From assembly GCF_965263005.1 (NCBI RefSeq), contig NZ_OZ253579.1:2108001-2172000 (forward strand): a stretch of DNA of 64,000 nt, given 5' to 3'. The stretch comes from Rariloculus sp965263005. Lineage in GTDB: Bacteria; Pseudomonadota; Gammaproteobacteria; Steroidobacterales; Rariloculaceae. The notes beneath the pieces were generated by a model. It saw nothing but the letters and a program-made list of their open reading frames with translations. It ran no database searches and had not been told where the DNA came from. The translations under genes and the position numbers were made by a program. Positions 16,021 to 24,792 of this stretch are shown one piece after another; positions within the stretch are counted from its first letter, which is position 1, and every line of letters starts with the position of its first letter.

Positions 16021-16715
16021 GCGGCGATCTATCGATCCTGTCACTGATACTCGAGGCGAGCGTGCCGGTCAAAGCCGTGATGCTGTTGCTGCTGCTCGCG
16101 TCGATCGCCTCGTGGGCGGTCATCTTCGACAAGCGGAAGCTGTTGAACGAAGCCGTAGGCGCGGCGGACGGGTTCGAGGCCAACTTCTGGTCGGGCGTGG
16201 ATCTTGCGGACATCTATGCCGAGATCACCGACGAAGAGCAAACGACGCTCGGCATGGCCGGCATTTTCGAGTCCGGCTTTCGCGAGTTCGGCCGGCTGAG
16301 ACACGAAGCCGGGATGAGCGCGGGGCAGATCATCGAAGGAGCGCGCAGGTCGATGCGTGTGTCGCAGATGCGCGAGGTGGACAGGCTGGAGCACAACCTC
16401 GCATTCCTCGCGACCGTGGGGTCGACGAGCCCGTACATCGGGCTATTCGGTACGGTTTGGGGCATCATGAACTCGTTCATATCGCTCGGCAACGTGCAGA
16501 GCGCGACGATCTCCATGGTCGCGCCGGGCATCGCCGAAGCATTGATCGCGACCGCGATGGGATTGTTCGCCGCGATCCCCGCGGTGATTGCCTTCAACCG
16601 CTATGCGGACCAGGTAGGCCGTCTCGAAGTGCGCTACGACACCTTCATGGAGGAGCTGTCGGCAATATTCCAGCGCACCTCAGGCCGCCTCGAAACCGCG
16701 GGAGGCGCACTATGA
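16017..16715 (+). CDS. tolQ: Tol-Pal system protein TolQ
   Basis: 232-residue inner-membrane ion-channel subunit related to ExbB and MotA. Membrane segments at about 15-37 (VPVKAVMLLLLLASIASWAV), about 133-160 (NLAFLATVGSTSPYIGLFGT) and about 170-195. The conserved GTVWGIMNSF loop and IAEALIATAMGLFAAIPA segment are present. With TolR it converts proton motive force into movement of TolA. Overlaps ybgC upstream and tolR downstream. Confidence 0.96.
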   Translation: MSGDLSILSLILEASVPVKAVMLLLLLASIASWAVIFDKRKLLNEAVGAADGFEANFWSGVDLADIYAEITDEEQTTLGMAGIFESGFREFGRLRHEAGMSAGQIIEGARRSMRVSQMREVDRLEHNLAFLATVGSTSPYIGLFGTVWGIMNSFISLGNVQSATISMVAPGIAEALIATAMGLFAAIPAVIAFNRYADQVGRLEVRYDTFMEELSAIFQRTSGRLETAGGAL

Positions 16716-17158
16716 GTCGTGGCAGGCACCGCCGCTTGATGGCCGAGATCAACGTCGTACCCTATATCGACGTCATGCTCGTGCTGTTGATTATCTTCAT
16801 GATTACCGCACCGCTGCTGACACAGGGAATCACGGTCGATCTTCCGGCCGCCGGAGCCGAGCCGCTTGACCCCGATCTCATGCGCGATAACGAGCCGCTT
16901 GTGCTCAGCATCGATCGCGAGGGCCGGCTTTTTCTCAACGTCGGCGGCGATGTCAATGCTCCGATAGACGAGCAGACAGTCCTGGCCCGAACCGCCGCCG
17001 TGCTCAGGCGCAACGCCGACACACCCGTCCTTGTGAAGGCCGACGAGGCCGTCGAGTACGGCCGCGTGGTCACGGGCATGGTCCTGCTGCAGCAGGCCGG
17101 CGCACGGCAAATCGGGTTCATCACCGACCCGCTCGAAACCGTCGTTGAGCAACCTTGA
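16712..17158 (+). CDS. tolR: Tol-Pal system protein TolR
   Basis: 148 residues from ATG 16712, which overlaps the tolQ stop. A short cytoplasmic N-terminus is followed by a single membrane helix carrying the proton-path aspartate in NVVPYIDVMLVLLIIFMITA, and a periplasmic ExbD-like domain. A longer frame extends upstream through tolQ and is not real. Partner of TolQ and TolA. Confidence 0.95.
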   Translation: MSRGRHRRLMAEINVVPYIDVMLVLLIIFMITAPLLTQGITVDLPAAGAEPLDPDLMRDNEPLVLSIDREGRLFLNVGGDVNAPIDEQTVLARTAAVLRRNADTPVLVKADEAVEYGRVVTGMVLLQQAGARQIGFITDPLETVVEQP

Positions 17159-17180
17159 GGAGGTCGAGGCACACGCAAAC

Positions 17181-18140
17181 ATGGGCTTGTTTTTCCGCCA
17201 ACACCCGGTCGCTGTCGCCCTGTCGGCGACGCTGCATCTTGCGATCGCCGCCGTGTTGACGGCCGGTGCATGGTTCTCGCCGCAAGCGCGGGTCGTGTCG
17301 CGGCAAGTCGCAATCGAGGCCATGATCGTCGACGAAGATCTCGTCGAGCGCGAGATGGCGCGCCTGGAGGAGCTCGAACGCGAGGCGATCTTGCAGCAAG
17401 AGCATGAGGAACGCGAGGCCCGCGAGGCGGCCGACCGCGAACGCGAGCGGCTGGCCGAGCTGCAGCACGAACGGGAAGCGCAAGAGCGGCTCAGGTTGGA
17501 AGAAGAGCAGCAACGGCAGGCGCAGTTGCGCGAACAGCGTGAACGTGACGAGACCGAGCAACGCGAGCGTGAAGCGACCGAGCAGCAACGGCTGGCGGAG
17601 ATGCGTGAGCAGCGTGAGCGGGAGGAACGTGAGGTGCGCGAAGCGGCCGAGCGCGAGCGCGAGCGGCTTGCCGAGTTGCAGCGCCAGCGCGAGGAAGAAG
17701 AGCGCCTCGCCGCGGAGCGCCGTGCCGAGCAGGAGCGTCAACGCCAGGAAGAAGAGCGGCGCCGGCTGCAGGCCGAGGCCGAGGCGCGCGAGCAAGCCGA
17801 GCGCGAAAGGGAACTGCAGCGCCTGCTCGCGGCGGAGGAAGAGCGGCGCAGAGCCGAGCAGGCCGGATTGCTCGGTGAGTACATCCGCCAGATAGAGAAC
17901 CGGATTCAACGCAACTGGATCAGGCCAGTGACCGCGACCGCGGACCTCGAGTGCGTCGTCAACGTGACGCAGATACCGAGCGGCGACGTAGTTGACGTGC
18001 GTGTCGGGGAGTGCAACGGTGACGACGCCGTCGTCCAGTCGATCGAGCGCGCGGTGCTGCGAGCTTCGCCGCTGCCGAGGCCACCCCAACAGATCCTGTT
18101 CGAGCGCAACCTGATCGTGACGTTCCGTCCCGAGGTATAG
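17181..18140 (+). CDS. tolA: Tol-Pal system protein TolA
   Basis: 319 residues if started at ATG 17181 (MGLFFRQHPVAVALSATLHL); a TTG at 17145 overlapping tolR would add 12 residues. An N-terminal membrane anchor (about 8-32) is followed by a very long, charged coiled-coil/helical domain (about 55-235) built from repeated E-R-E/Q-R runs, then the C-terminal TolA domain (about 238-319; EYIRQIENRIQRNWIRP, ECVVNVTQIPSG with paired cysteines). It bridges inner membrane and Pal at the outer membrane during division. Its TAG stop lies at the edge of repeat copy B, so the last residue or two may derive from the element insertion. Confidence 0.93.
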   Translation: MGLFFRQHPVAVALSATLHLAIAAVLTAGAWFSPQARVVSRQVAIEAMIVDEDLVEREMARLEELEREAILQQEHEEREAREAADRERERLAELQHEREAQERLRLEEEQQRQAQLREQRERDETEQREREATEQQRLAEMREQREREEREVREAAERERERLAELQRQREEEERLAAERRAEQERQRQEEERRRLQAEAEAREQAERERELQRLLAAEEERRRAEQAGLLGEYIRQIENRIQRNWIRPVTATADLECVVNVTQIPSGDVVDVRVGECNGDDAVVQSIERAVLRASPLPRPPQQILFERNLIVTFRPEV

Positions 18141-18301
18141 CAGCCAGTGCCAAGAGACCCACTGCGTTCGACCAGCGATGCATCCCGGCTGACCGCGTTG
18201 CGCGTCGGTCGAATATGTCCGATATTTTCCCTCCTTGCGCCTTGTGGGCGGGGCGCCTCGCCGGGCTCTGCGCCACGCGGGACTCTTGCCACGAACTGCT
18301 G
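18138..18301. repeat. Palindromic dispersed element, copy B
   Basis: About 164 bp filling the tolA-tolB gap. The left end begins at the tolA stop (TAGCAGCCAGTGCCAAGAG); the right end is GCGGGACTCTTGCCACGAAC (18278-18297). Contains the inner motif GTTCGACCAGCGATGCATCC and TCGGTCGAAT further right, and the shared GGGGCGCCTCGCCGG core. Same orientation as the copies at 5098 and 55063. The termini are more degraded than in copies D and E. Confidence 0.8.
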
Positions 18302-18320
18302 GACTGATCGCGGAGGTTCG

Positions 18321-19658
18321 ATGTTTTCGTTGCTGAATTGTGGGTGGTGGCGTAGCGGACGCGCCGTACTTTTGCTGGCTCTGCTGCTGCCAGGTGCGGC
18401 GGCGCATGCGCAGTTGAGGATTGAGATCCGCAGCGGCGTCGAACGGCCCGTGCCGATGGCGATCGTACCGTTTGGGTGGAGAGGACCCGGAGCGGCCGCG
18501 CCGTTCGATCTCGCGGACCTCGTCACGACGGACCTGCGTAACAGCGGCCGTTTCGACCCGATACCGGAATCGGACATGCTATCGCGCCCCACGCAGGCTT
18601 CCGAGGTCAGCTTCAACGACTGGCAGATTCTTGACGTCGATGTGCTGTTGATTGGCCAGTTGACCGAAGACTCGCCGGATCGCTATACAGCCGTCTATCA
18701 GCTCTTCGATGTTCTGCGCGGCGAGCAACTGCTGGGTTTCCGCTTGACGGCGGCGCGAGCGGATCTGAGGGCCGCCGGCCATCGGATCGCCGACATGGTG
18801 TACGAGCAGTTGACGGGCATCCGGGGGGTATTCAGCACGAGTATCGCGTACGTCAACGAAACGCGTAATCCCGACGGGAGCCGCCGTTTCAGGCTCATCG
18901 TCGCCGACTCCGACGGCGAGAATGCCCGCGTCGTCGCCGATTCGCCGGAGCCGCTGATGTCGCCGGCCTGGTCACCCGACGGGCGCAGGATTGCCTATGT
19001 ATCTTTCGAGGACGACAGATCGTCTGTTTACGTGCAGACACTGCGTACCGGCACGCGCGATCAGGTGTCTGCGCGCCAGGGGATCAACGGCGCGCCGGTT
19101 TTCTCGCCGGACGGGCGCCGGCTCGCGCTGACGCTGTCGCGCGACGACGGCAATCTCGACATCTACACACTCGATCTTGCAACGCAGGTGCTAAGGCGGC
19201 TGACCCAAAGCTCCGCGATCGACACCGAGCCTGCCTGGAGTTCGGACGGCGAGTCGATTTTTTTCACTTCCGATCGCGCCGGCGGGCCGCAGATCTACAT
19301 GGTCCCTTCGGTTCCGCCTGTCGACAGAGCGCGGCGCGTTACGTTCGAGGGCAGCTATAATGCGAGGTCGCGCGTGGCGCCGGATGGCGACTCACTCGCC
19401 ATTGTGCACCGCGACCGCGACAATTACCGAATCGCTCTGGTTGATCCGGACACGGGTCTGGTTCAGGTCCTGACGAATGGCAGCCTGGACGAATCTCCGA
19501 GCTACGCGCCGAACGGAGCGCAGATCATCTACGCGACGCGGGAGGGCGGCCGGGGCGTATTGGCGTCGGTCAGTTCCGACGGGCGTATCCGTCGGCAGAT
19601 CGCATCGCTGGCGGGAGACGTGCGGGAGCCCGTTTGGTCGCCGTATCCGCGTCCTTGA
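18321..19658 (+). CDS. tolB: Tol-Pal system beta-propeller protein TolB
   Basis: 445 residues from ATG 18321, preceded by GGAGG at 18312-18316. Signal peptide about 1-31 (LLLALLLPGAAAHA-QLR). N-terminal TolB domain (32-165; VPMAIVPFGW, DLVTTDLRNSGRFDPI) and a C-terminal six-bladed propeller with repeated SPDGRRIAYVS, FSPDGRRLALTLS and WSSDGESIFFTSDRAGG units. Periplasmic partner of Pal and TolA. An in-frame upstream extension runs into repeat copy B and is not a start. Separated from tolA by the repeat, which could affect operon read-through. Confidence 0.96.
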   Translation: MFSLLNCGWWRSGRAVLLLALLLPGAAAHAQLRIEIRSGVERPVPMAIVPFGWRGPGAAAPFDLADLVTTDLRNSGRFDPIPESDMLSRPTQASEVSFNDWQILDVDVLLIGQLTEDSPDRYTAVYQLFDVLRGEQLLGFRLTAARADLRAAGHRIADMVYEQLTGIRGVFSTSIAYVNETRNPDGSRRFRLIVADSDGENARVVADSPEPLMSPAWSPDGRRIAYVSFEDDRSSVYVQTLRTGTRDQVSARQGINGAPVFSPDGRRLALTLSRDDGNLDIYTLDLATQVLRRLTQSSAIDTEPAWSSDGESIFFTSDRAGGPQIYMVPSVPPVDRARRVTFEGSYNARSRVAPDGDSLAIVHRDRDNYRIALVDPDTGLVQVLTNGSLDESPSYAPNGAQIIYATREGGRGVLASVSSDGRIRRQIASLAGDVREPVWSPYPRP

Positions 19659-19723
19659 ATCGAGGCTGCCTCGACGACTATCGTAGCGTCTATCTTTTTT
19701 TGTAATTGCAGGGAACAAGCACC

Positions 19724-20275
19724 ATGACTCGACTCAAGCTGCTGACTGTATGCATGGCTATCGCGTTTATCGGCACCGGTTGTGGCGGCTCGGGCGGTAC
19801 CGTTCCGGACGCAGGTCCCGCGAGCGACGTGCCGGCAAGCGACGGCTCGGACGGCTCCTCTTCGGGCGCGACAACGGTCGCGGACACCGGCGGCGGCGGG
19901 ATCGACATGGCCGAGCTGACTCCCGAGGAGCAGCGCCTGGTGACGCAGAACCTACTCGTCTACTTCGAGTTCGACCGAAGCGATATACGTTCCGACTTCA
20001 ATGCGATGTTGGCCGCGCACGGTCGACTGCTCGCGACGAATTCGGATGTCTCGGTTCGACTCGAGGGTCACGCCGACGAGCGCGGCACGCGCGAATACAA
20101 TATCGGCATGGGTGAGAGCCGCTCTCAAGCCGTGAGGCAAATCCTCATGCTGCAGGGCGCATCGGCAACTCAGCTCAGGACGGTCAGTTACGGGGAGGAA
20201 CGACCCGCAGTGTTCGGCAGCGACGAGGAATCCTGGGGCCTGAATCGTCGCGTTGAGCTCGTGTATGATCAATGA
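19724..20275 (+). CDS. pal: Peptidoglycan-associated lipoprotein Pal
   Basis: 183 residues from ATG 19724. Lipobox IGTGC with the lipidated Cys at 20, a Gly/Ser/Asp-rich linker, then an OmpA-like domain (about 75-183) with YFEFDRSDIRSDFNAMLAAH, LEGHADERGTREYNIGMGESR and NRRVELVYD. Outer-membrane anchor of the Tol-Pal complex, binding peptidoglycan and TolB. An upstream in-frame start (19706) would precede the signal peptide by six residues and is less likely. Confidence 0.96.
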   Translation: MTRLKLLTVCMAIAFIGTGCGGSGGTVPDAGPASDVPASDGSDGSSSGATTVADTGGGGIDMAELTPEEQRLVTQNLLVYFEFDRSDIRSDFNAMLAAHGRLLATNSDVSVRLEGHADERGTREYNIGMGESRSQAVRQILMLQGASATQLRTVSYGEERPAVFGSDEESWGLNRRVELVYDQ

Positions 20276-20303
20276 AAAAGCACGCAGCAGGGGAGAATCA
20301 CCC

Positions 20304-21077
20304 GTGAAAGCCGTGTTATTTGGAATGTCCCTCGTGGTCTTGGCGGGCTGCACGACGACGTCGCTCGTCGACGATCCGGTTTATTTGCGCGTGCAGGATA
20401 TCGAGGCGCGGTTGATCCGGATCGAACGCGTTTTCAATAACGAGAGCCTGATCGAATTGGCGACCAACCTGCAGCAGCTGCGAAGCGAGATGCAGAGTCT
20501 GCGCGGCGAGGTCGAAACGCTACGGTTCGAGACGGAGAACGCCGCAGAGCGGCAGAGGGATCTCTACCTCGACATCGATCAGCGACTGCAGGGTCTCGAG
20601 CAGGCAGGGCCGCGATCGGCGGCGCTGCCGGCCGGGGCGCCATCGGCCGCCGGGGCACCGGGTCAGACGTTCGCCGCCGGGGTTGCGGCCGTCACGGATC
20701 AGGAGAGCTACGATGAAGCGTTCGCGCTGATCCAGACGCGCCGCTACGAGGAGGCCCAGGCCGCGTTCAGCAATTTCCTCACCGTGCACGCCGGCAGCGC
20801 GCTCGCCGACAATGCGCAATACTGGCTCGCCGAAACACATTACGTGCGCCGGCAGTTCGATACCGCGCTTCCCGAGTTCGAGAAGATCATCGACGCCTAT
20901 CCGCAATCGGCCAAGCTGCCCGATGCGTTGCTCAAGATCGGTTACTGCCACTTTGAGCTTGAGCGATGGGATGCGGCGCGCGATGTGCTGCGGCAAGTCG
21001 AGCGTCTGTTCCCCAATACCGCGGCGGCGCAGCTCGCGACAGAGCGGCTTCAGCGCTTGGCGCAGGAGGCCGGTTGA
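20304..21077 (+). CDS. cpoB: Cell division coordinator CpoB (YbgF)
   Basis: 257 residues from GTG 20304, which has GGGGAG at about 20290-20295. The N-terminus ends in a lipobox-like VVLAGC (C16), unusual because many CpoB proteins are soluble periplasmic proteins; lipidation is therefore possible. An N-terminal coiled coil (about 30-95; LIELATNLQQLRSEMQSLRG) mediates trimerisation, a Pro/Ala/Gly linker follows, and then TPR repeats (about 135-255; YDEAFALIQTRRYEEAQAAF, NAQYWLAETHYVRRQFDTAL). Coordinates peptidoglycan synthesis with Tol-driven constriction. Confidence 0.92.
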   Translation: MKAVLFGMSLVVLAGCTTTSLVDDPVYLRVQDIEARLIRIERVFNNESLIELATNLQQLRSEMQSLRGEVETLRFETENAAERQRDLYLDIDQRLQGLEQAGPRSAALPAGAPSAAGAPGQTFAAGVAAVTDQESYDEAFALIQTRRYEEAQAAFSNFLTVHAGSALADNAQYWLAETHYVRRQFDTALPEFEKIIDAYPQSAKLPDALLKIGYCHFELERWDAARDVLRQVERLFPNTAAAQLATERLQRLAQEAG

Positions 21078-21751
21078 GCAAGGTGGCCGTTACGGCGGAT
21101 CGCCGCGACGCGAGCAATCGCCTCAAAATTACCGAGATCTTCTTCTCGATTCAGGGCGAAGCCCGGTTCACGGGCTGGCCCACGGTATTCGTCCGCCTGA
21201 CGGGTTGCCCGCTGCGCTGCGGCTATTGCGATACGGCTTACGCTTTCAGCGGCGGCGACTGGTGGACTATCGAGGACATCATCGTCGAGGTCGAGCGCTA
21301 CGGCGCGTCCCGCGTCTGCGTTACCGGCGGTGAACCGCTCGCGCAAGTGCTCTGCACCGATTTTTTGACTGCGCTATGCGAGGCAGGCTTCGATGTCTCG
21401 CTCGAGACGAGCGGCGCGATCGATATCGGCTCCGTAGATTCGCGCGTCTGCCGGGTCGTCGACATCAAGACACCCGGATCGTCGGAAGCCGACAGGAATC
21501 TCTGGACCAACCTCGCGCTCATGACCGAGTCCGATGCGCTCAAGTTCGTGATCTGCGACCGGGGTGATTACGAGTGGGCGCGCACCGTGCTCGCTGAACG
21601 TGCACTGCCGCCTTGTCCGGTCTTTTTCTCGCCGAGCCACGACGAGCTTGAGGCCGGTACTCTCGCAGATTGGATACTGGAGGACAGGCTGTCCGTGCGC
21701 TTGCAGGTTCAGCTGCACAAGGTCCTCTGGGGCGACGTGCCGGGCAGGTAG
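21074..21751 (+). CDS. queE: 7-carboxy-7-deazaguanine synthase QueE
   Basis: Radical-SAM enzyme of the queuosine pathway (6-carboxytetrahydropterin to 7-carboxy-7-deazaguanine). Start TTG 21074 overlaps the cpoB stop and has CAGGAGG at 21063-21069; a GTG at 21083 is an alternative. 225 residues. Hallmarks: EIFFSIQGEARFTGWPTVFVR, the iron-sulfur cluster motif C-P-L-R-C-G-Y-C-D (C-x3-C-x2-C) and VTGGEPL. Followed after two bases by queC. Confidence 0.93.
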   Translation: MSKVAVTADRRDASNRLKITEIFFSIQGEARFTGWPTVFVRLTGCPLRCGYCDTAYAFSGGDWWTIEDIIVEVERYGASRVCVTGGEPLAQVLCTDFLTALCEAGFDVSLETSGAIDIGSVDSRVCRVVDIKTPGSSEADRNLWTNLALMTESDALKFVICDRGDYEWARTVLAERALPPCPVFFSPSHDELEAGTLADWILEDRLSVRLQVQLHKVLWGDVPGR

Positions 21752-21753
21752 TC

Positions 21754-22422
21754 GTGCCGCGCGCGGTCGTATTGCTGTCAGGCGGCCTCGACTCCGCGAC
21801 CGTGCTCGCGCACGCCCGGCGTCAGGGCGACGTGTGCTACACCTTGAGCTTCGATTACGGACAGCGGCATCGCGCGGAGCTCGACGCGGCGAAACGCATC
21901 GCCGAGGAACTCGGCGCGCGCGAGCACCGGGAAATCCCGATTCCAGTTGGGCTCTATGGCGGCTCGGCGCTGACAGACACGAGCATCGACGTGCCCGAGA
22001 GCGGTGGCGAGGGGATCCCAGTGACCTATGTCCCGGCGCGCAACACGGTCTTCCTGAGCCTCGCGCTCGGTTGGGCCGAGGTGCTCGGCGCCGGGACGAT
22101 ATACATAGGCGTCAACGCCATCGACTATTCGGGCTATCCGGATTGCCGGCCCGAGTTCATCGAAGCGTTCCAGGCGCTCGCCGCGCTCGCAACGAAGCGG
22201 GCTGTCGAAAGCCGGCCTGTGCGCATCGAGGCGCCCCTGATCGAACTGTCGAAAGCACAGATCATCCGCCGCGGCATCGACCTCGGTGTCGATTACGCCT
22301 TGAGCGTGTCGTGCTATCGGGCTGACGGGCAGGGCCGGGCTTGCGGCCGCTGCGATTCATGCCGCCTCCGCCGCGAGGGTTTCGCGGCCGCCGGCGTCGA
22401 CGACCCGACCCGCTACGTGTAG
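21754..22422 (+). CDS. queC: 7-cyano-7-deazaguanine synthase QueC
   Basis: 222 residues from GTG 21754 (MPRAVVLLSGGLDSATVL). ATP-pyrophosphatase P-loop SGGLDS at about 9-14, IGVNAIDYSGYPDCRPEFIE, and a zinc-binding cysteine set in CYRADGQGRACGRCDSCRLR. Converts 7-carboxy-7-deazaguanine to preQ0 with ATP and ammonia. A longer frame running upstream into queE is rejected. The pairing with queE makes a two-gene preQ0 module next to the tol operon, common in gammaproteobacteria. Confidence 0.95.
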   Translation: MPRAVVLLSGGLDSATVLAHARRQGDVCYTLSFDYGQRHRAELDAAKRIAEELGAREHREIPIPVGLYGGSALTDTSIDVPESGGEGIPVTYVPARNTVFLSLALGWAEVLGAGTIYIGVNAIDYSGYPDCRPEFIEAFQALAALATKRAVESRPVRIEAPLIELSKAQIIRRGIDLGVDYALSVSCYRADGQGRACGRCDSCRLRREGFAAAGVDDPTRYV

Positions 22423-22578
22423 GTGCGCTTGCCGCGCGCCGGCGGCAACACCGACGCTACCAACCGAAAGGCCTCCGGCCGCGACGATGCGAACCCGATA
22501 TGCCGACCGGGACGCTTTCCACGGAAATGACGCCGACCGCAACGGTGCCAACCGAGCCGTCGCCAACCGGTGCATTCT

Positions 22579-22607
22579 TTGGGCGCGATTCCCGAACTTG
22601 GTATGAT
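22579..22607 (+). promoter_or_regulatory. Promoter of tRNA-Lys
   Basis: TTGGGC at 22579-22584 and TATGAT at 22602-22607, separated by a 17-base spacer, followed by a GC-rich discriminator (GCGCCCC) typical of growth-rate-regulated stable RNA promoters. Predicted start near 22614, about 64 bases before the mature tRNA. Confidence 0.6.
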
Positions 22608-22677
22608 GCGCCCCGCTGATCGCCCAATGTCCCGACGGCCCGTCCGTCGCATCATTGAAGCGACCGTCCCCTGTCGT

Positions 22678-22753
22678 GGGCCGTTAGCTCAGTTGGTAGA
22701 GCACCGGACTTTTAATCCGTTGGTCGTAGGTTCGATCCCTACACGGCCCACCA
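22678..22753 (+). tRNA. tRNA-Lys (anticodon UUU)
   Basis: Acceptor GGGCCGT (22678-22684) pairs with ACGGCCC (22743-22749); D-arm TAGCTCAGTTGGTAGAGCA; anticodon arm CCGGA-CTTTTAA-TCCGT with anticodon TTT; T-arm GTAGG-TTCGATC-CCTAC; discriminator A and an encoded CCA at 22751-22753. Confidence 0.95.
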
Positions 22754-22773
22754 CTTTCAGCGCCTTAATCCTC

Positions 22774-22936
22774 CAGCAGCCCGTGGCGAAAACCTCGCGT
22801 GGCGCCAAGACCGGCGAGGCGCCCGCCTGACAAGGCGCGAGGACCGAGAATATTGGACATGGTTGAGCGACGAGCAACGCAGCTCAGGCGGGATGCATCG
22901 CCGCTCGAACGCAGCGGGCCTTTTGCCGCGAGCCTG
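22774..22936. repeat. Palindromic dispersed element, copy C (diverged)
   Basis: About 163 bp downstream of tRNA-Lys. Left end CAGCAGCCCGTGGCGAAAAC; right end GCCTTTTGCCGCGAGCCTGG (22919-22938). Carries GACCGGCGAGGCGCC, CAAGGCGCGAGGA, GCGACGAGCAACG and GGGATGCATCG in the same order as copy D, i.e. inverted relative to copies A, B and E. The inner 13-bp arms are partly eroded. Confidence 0.75.
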
Positions 22937-22947
22937 GTGTCCTGTCC

Positions 22948-23352
22948 TCAGTGATCCGGCGCCCAGTTGTTGCCGCTGGCGGCGTTCAGGACGCCGTTGA
23001 TCGATTCGATCCGGATGTAATTGCCGCCTGATTGCCCGTTACGCAGCGGATTCATCGTTATCGTCACTTCGTAACCTTCCTGAAAGGAATTGGCAGAGAT
23101 ACCGCGGTTCGACATGTTTCCGATGGTCGACATCTCGACTGTCCAGGTGGACGTTGCCCCATTCTCGTCCGCAACGGCGAGCCGCAGATACACGTGCGGA
23201 TTTGCGTAGCGCACGCCGGACACCGTGCCGGTGACCGTGACCTCCCGGTCGCTGGCGAACATGGCGTGGGAGTGGTGGGACGAGGCTGGCGCGAACGGCG
23301 TAAGAAGCGCGATGACGGCGCCGGCGAACGTTGCGAGAAGCGGTCTGTTCAT
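22948..23352 (-). CDS. Exported DUF6152 family protein
   Basis: 134 residues with a signal peptide (about 1-25, TPFAPASSHH). The mature part has the DUF6152 pattern: HHSHAMFASDREVTVTGTV, VRYANPHVYLRL, WTVEMSTIGNMSNRGI and YEVTITMNPLRNG, a small beta-barrel-like domain. Function unknown. It lies 44 bases downstream of, and on the same strand as, the exported protein at 23397-24587, so they are probably co-transcribed. The same pairing recurs at 53726-55039. Confidence 0.8.
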   Translation of the reverse strand: MNRPLLATFAGAVIALLTPFAPASSHHSHAMFASDREVTVTGTVSGVRYANPHVYLRLAVADENGATSTWTVEMSTIGNMSNRGISANSFQEGYEVTITMNPLRNGQSGGNYIRIESINGVLNAASGNNWAPDH

Positions 23353-23396
23353 CCTGATCTTTCTTGCCTTGTCATACGCCTGTCACGCACGTCCGG

Positions 23397-24587
23397 CTAT
23401 CGTGGAGCCGGTCCGAAGCTCAGGAACGAGGGTGCGGCAGGAAGAAGGCCCCTCTCTTTCGCCTGCTCCGCCCGCTCAAAGACCGTCCGCCACGGGTGCG
23501 AATCGAAGAGGTCGCGCCACTGCGGGTCCTCCGGCCCGAATTCTTCGATGAGTCCGAGCTCGTTGTGATGGACGTTATTCGTGGAAACGCACTCGTTGAC
23601 CGTCGGTGGTTGTCGGGCCCAGTCTTCGCGGTCCGTGTTCCGGGTGAACATGCCAACCGAATGCCATGGATACGCGAAGGCTGCCGCGTCGTAGAAAGTG
23701 ATATCGACCAGCATCTGATCGCCGATCATGGCGTATCGCTCGATGATCTCGAGCTGATCGCTGTATTCGGGTACGCCGTGGCCGCCGCTTTTCGGCAAAA
23801 TGCTCCTTGTCCAGACCACGAGCTCATCATCGTCCCAGAACCCCTGCGATTCGCCCATCCACTGCGGGATCGCACGAGCTTCATCGAGGAATCCCCGGCC
23901 ATCGGTGAAAATATAGCGGGCCACCGTGACTGGCCGGTCAAACGCGAGGAGCGCCATGCTCGGGTCTGCCATGAAATAGCGGATGCTCCAGCCGCTACGC
24001 GCAAATCCGTTCGGCAAGCACTCGTCGGCGGGCCACCAATGCCGCCCTTCGAGCTCGGCCTGCAGCATCTGCTCGTAGCGGGGCCGGTATTCTTCCGAGA
24101 CCCCGTTCCAGTATTCCCTGATTAGAGCGTCCGGCAGGCCCGCGCCGCCGCTCCAGTCGCCGGACCAATCAGGAAGCGTCTCGCGCGTATGCACGGCGCC
24201 TCCATCGGCTGCCGCCAACCAGGCATTCCAGTGCGCCTGTGCCGACGCGTAGCGATACGGGCTGCGGATGTCGACGCTGCGACCGCCGTTAGCGTCCCCC
24301 TGTAGCGCGGCGTAGAACTCTTCGAAGGTCGTTCCGCGCGCAGCGGCCGATCGCCACTCGCCGTGCCAGGTGTTTCCCCACCAGTCGCGCGGGCTCAGGT
24401 TATGGAACGGATCGTTCGGATCGACTTTCACGTCGGTCCGGAACATATCGCGCCACTCGGTAGCCGATGCCAGGCCCTCGAACGGATCTGCGGGATCGAA
24501 GTCGTACTCCGCCTGGCCCCAGGCCACGAGCGACAACAGCAGGCCAGCAACGAGAACCGCGCCCCCCCTGATCCCAGGTGCCATCAC
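23397..24587 (-). CDS. Exported protein of unknown function, member of a four-copy family
   Basis: 396 residues with a signal peptide (about 1-25, VLVAGLLLSLVAWGQA). No recognised domain. The C-terminal half carries a core shared with the genes at 51103, 52493 and 53726: a Cys-x-Pro (CLPNG) segment, ...DGRGF..., then QWMGESQGFWDDDELVVW, then an IERYAMIGDQ segment, DITFYDAAAFAYPW, and a late Cys (NECVSTNNVHH). It is the most diverged member: the usual W-[DE]-G-[DE]-T-L-V reads WDDDELVV. Probably secreted or outer-membrane associated. It precedes a DUF6152 gene. Confidence 0.65.
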   Translation of the reverse strand: MMAPGIRGGAVLVAGLLLSLVAWGQAEYDFDPADPFEGLASATEWRDMFRTDVKVDPNDPFHNLSPRDWWGNTWHGEWRSAAARGTTFEEFYAALQGDANGGRSVDIRSPYRYASAQAHWNAWLAAADGGAVHTRETLPDWSGDWSGGAGLPDALIREYWNGVSEEYRPRYEQMLQAELEGRHWWPADECLPNGFARSGWSIRYFMADPSMALLAFDRPVTVARYIFTDGRGFLDEARAIPQWMGESQGFWDDDELVVWTRSILPKSGGHGVPEYSDQLEIIERYAMIGDQMLVDITFYDAAAFAYPWHSVGMFTRNTDREDWARQPPTVNECVSTNNVHHNELGLIEEFGPEDPQWRDLFDSHPWRTVFERAEQAKERGLLPAAPSFLSFGPAPR

Positions 24588-24792
24588 GCGGGAACCTCGA
24601 CGGACGAACCCCGCGCTGCGCCAAGGAATTCGGGCTGCCCCATTCGACTCTCCATTCCTGTTGCTGCCCTCGCTCGTTCGTCGCGATCACTTGAATCCAG
24701 GTATCAGGATTCGTGAACTGAAATTTGAGCAGCGCCCACCGGCTGGTCCAGTGGAATGTTAGTGCATTCGGCAGCTTGCTGCATGGGCGGAA

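Noticed and set aside
18147..18320. N-terminal extension of TolB into repeat copy B
   Set aside because: TolB starts at 18321 with a good ribosome site and signal peptide; the extension merely reads through the repeat.
22341..22619. Small plus-strand frames between queC and tRNA-Lys
   Set aside because: They read mainly through out-of-frame queC sequence and the tRNA promoter, with no ribosome site.
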